Positions 63,892-64,000 of a DNA stretch of 64,000 nucleotides are shown one piece after another. The stretch covers positions 1 through 64,000 of the forward strand of contig NW_026110558.1 of the NCBI RefSeq assembly GCF_024679095.1. The letters are read 5' to 3'. The notes under the pieces were generated by a model. That model was not told where the DNA came from. It was given only the letters and a program-made list of their open reading frames with translations, and ran no database searches. The number at the start of each line of letters is the position of its first letter. Positions within the stretch are counted from its first letter, which is position 1. The stretch comes from Eriocheir sinensis (Eukaryota > Arthropoda > Malacostraca > Decapoda > Varunidae). The position numbers were made by a program, and so were the translations under genes.

Positions 63892-64000
63892 CTGCGCTGA
63901 TAGTCGTGTGAGGTAATTAAGATTTCAACACCTGTCAGTATGAAGTTAATGAACAGTGCAATGATCTTTTTAGTGGTTTGAGGTAAAATTGAATCACCTG
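63521..64000. other. CA, GGA and GT simple repeats to the window end
   Basis: (CA)n 63,521-63,587, (TAC)n near 63,605-63,630, GGA/GGGA-rich 63,680-63,800, (GT)n 63,843-63,889, then AT-rich unique sequence. No gene seen. Confidence 0.7.

Overview
This window looks like animal, and most likely decapod crustacean, nuclear DNA. The signs are very abundant dinucleotide (GA/CT, CA/GT) and CCTCC/GGA simple repeats, several non-LTR retrotransposons, intron-containing gene pieces, and a 20 kb block resembling an integrated large DNA virus of the crustacean nimavirus type. The species and the virus family are inferred from the sequence style; no search was possible.

Positions 1-1,350 hold the 3' part of a p53-family gene: the end of the DNA-binding domain and the tetramerization segment, with introns. 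Positions about 2,040-22,815 are a gene-dense, mostly intronless block with ORFs on both strands. It carries four arrays of homologous-region (hr)-like repeats, some of them large palindromes, and a strawberry-notch-type helicase fragment. One gene segment is present twice in inverted orientation. Nearly every ORF is broken by frameshifts, stops or an insertion, so I read the block as a decaying endogenous viral element (nimavirus-like; family not proven). It ends abruptly in a CA microsatellite.

Positions 22.9-33.4 kb are gene-poor and full of simple repeats. They include a short inverted-repeat element, a 45-bp GC-rich minisatellite with a possible first exon, and a dispersed SINE-like repeat. 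Positions 33.4-64 kb are dominated by nine non-LTR (LINE) copies or fragments from about five families. The best preserved encode an ORF1 with an SGNH-type esterase domain and an ORF2 with an endonuclease and a reverse transcriptase. One copy (60,120-62,666) has an open 848-residue ORF2 truncated at its 5' end. One apparent host gene, a Thr-rich type I membrane protein with a TATA/initiator promoter, lies on the minus strand at 46.1-47.06 kb.

Three system-level observations stand out. First, in two LINE families ORF2 lies in the -1 frame of ORF1, with a canonical slippery heptamer in the overlap. Second, most LINE copies sit inside microsatellites or polypyrimidine tracts, usually in a fixed orientation, which suggests microsatellite-targeted insertion. 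Third, the virus-like block has its own system of hr-like palindromes and a recombined inverted duplication, next to a p53-family gene.
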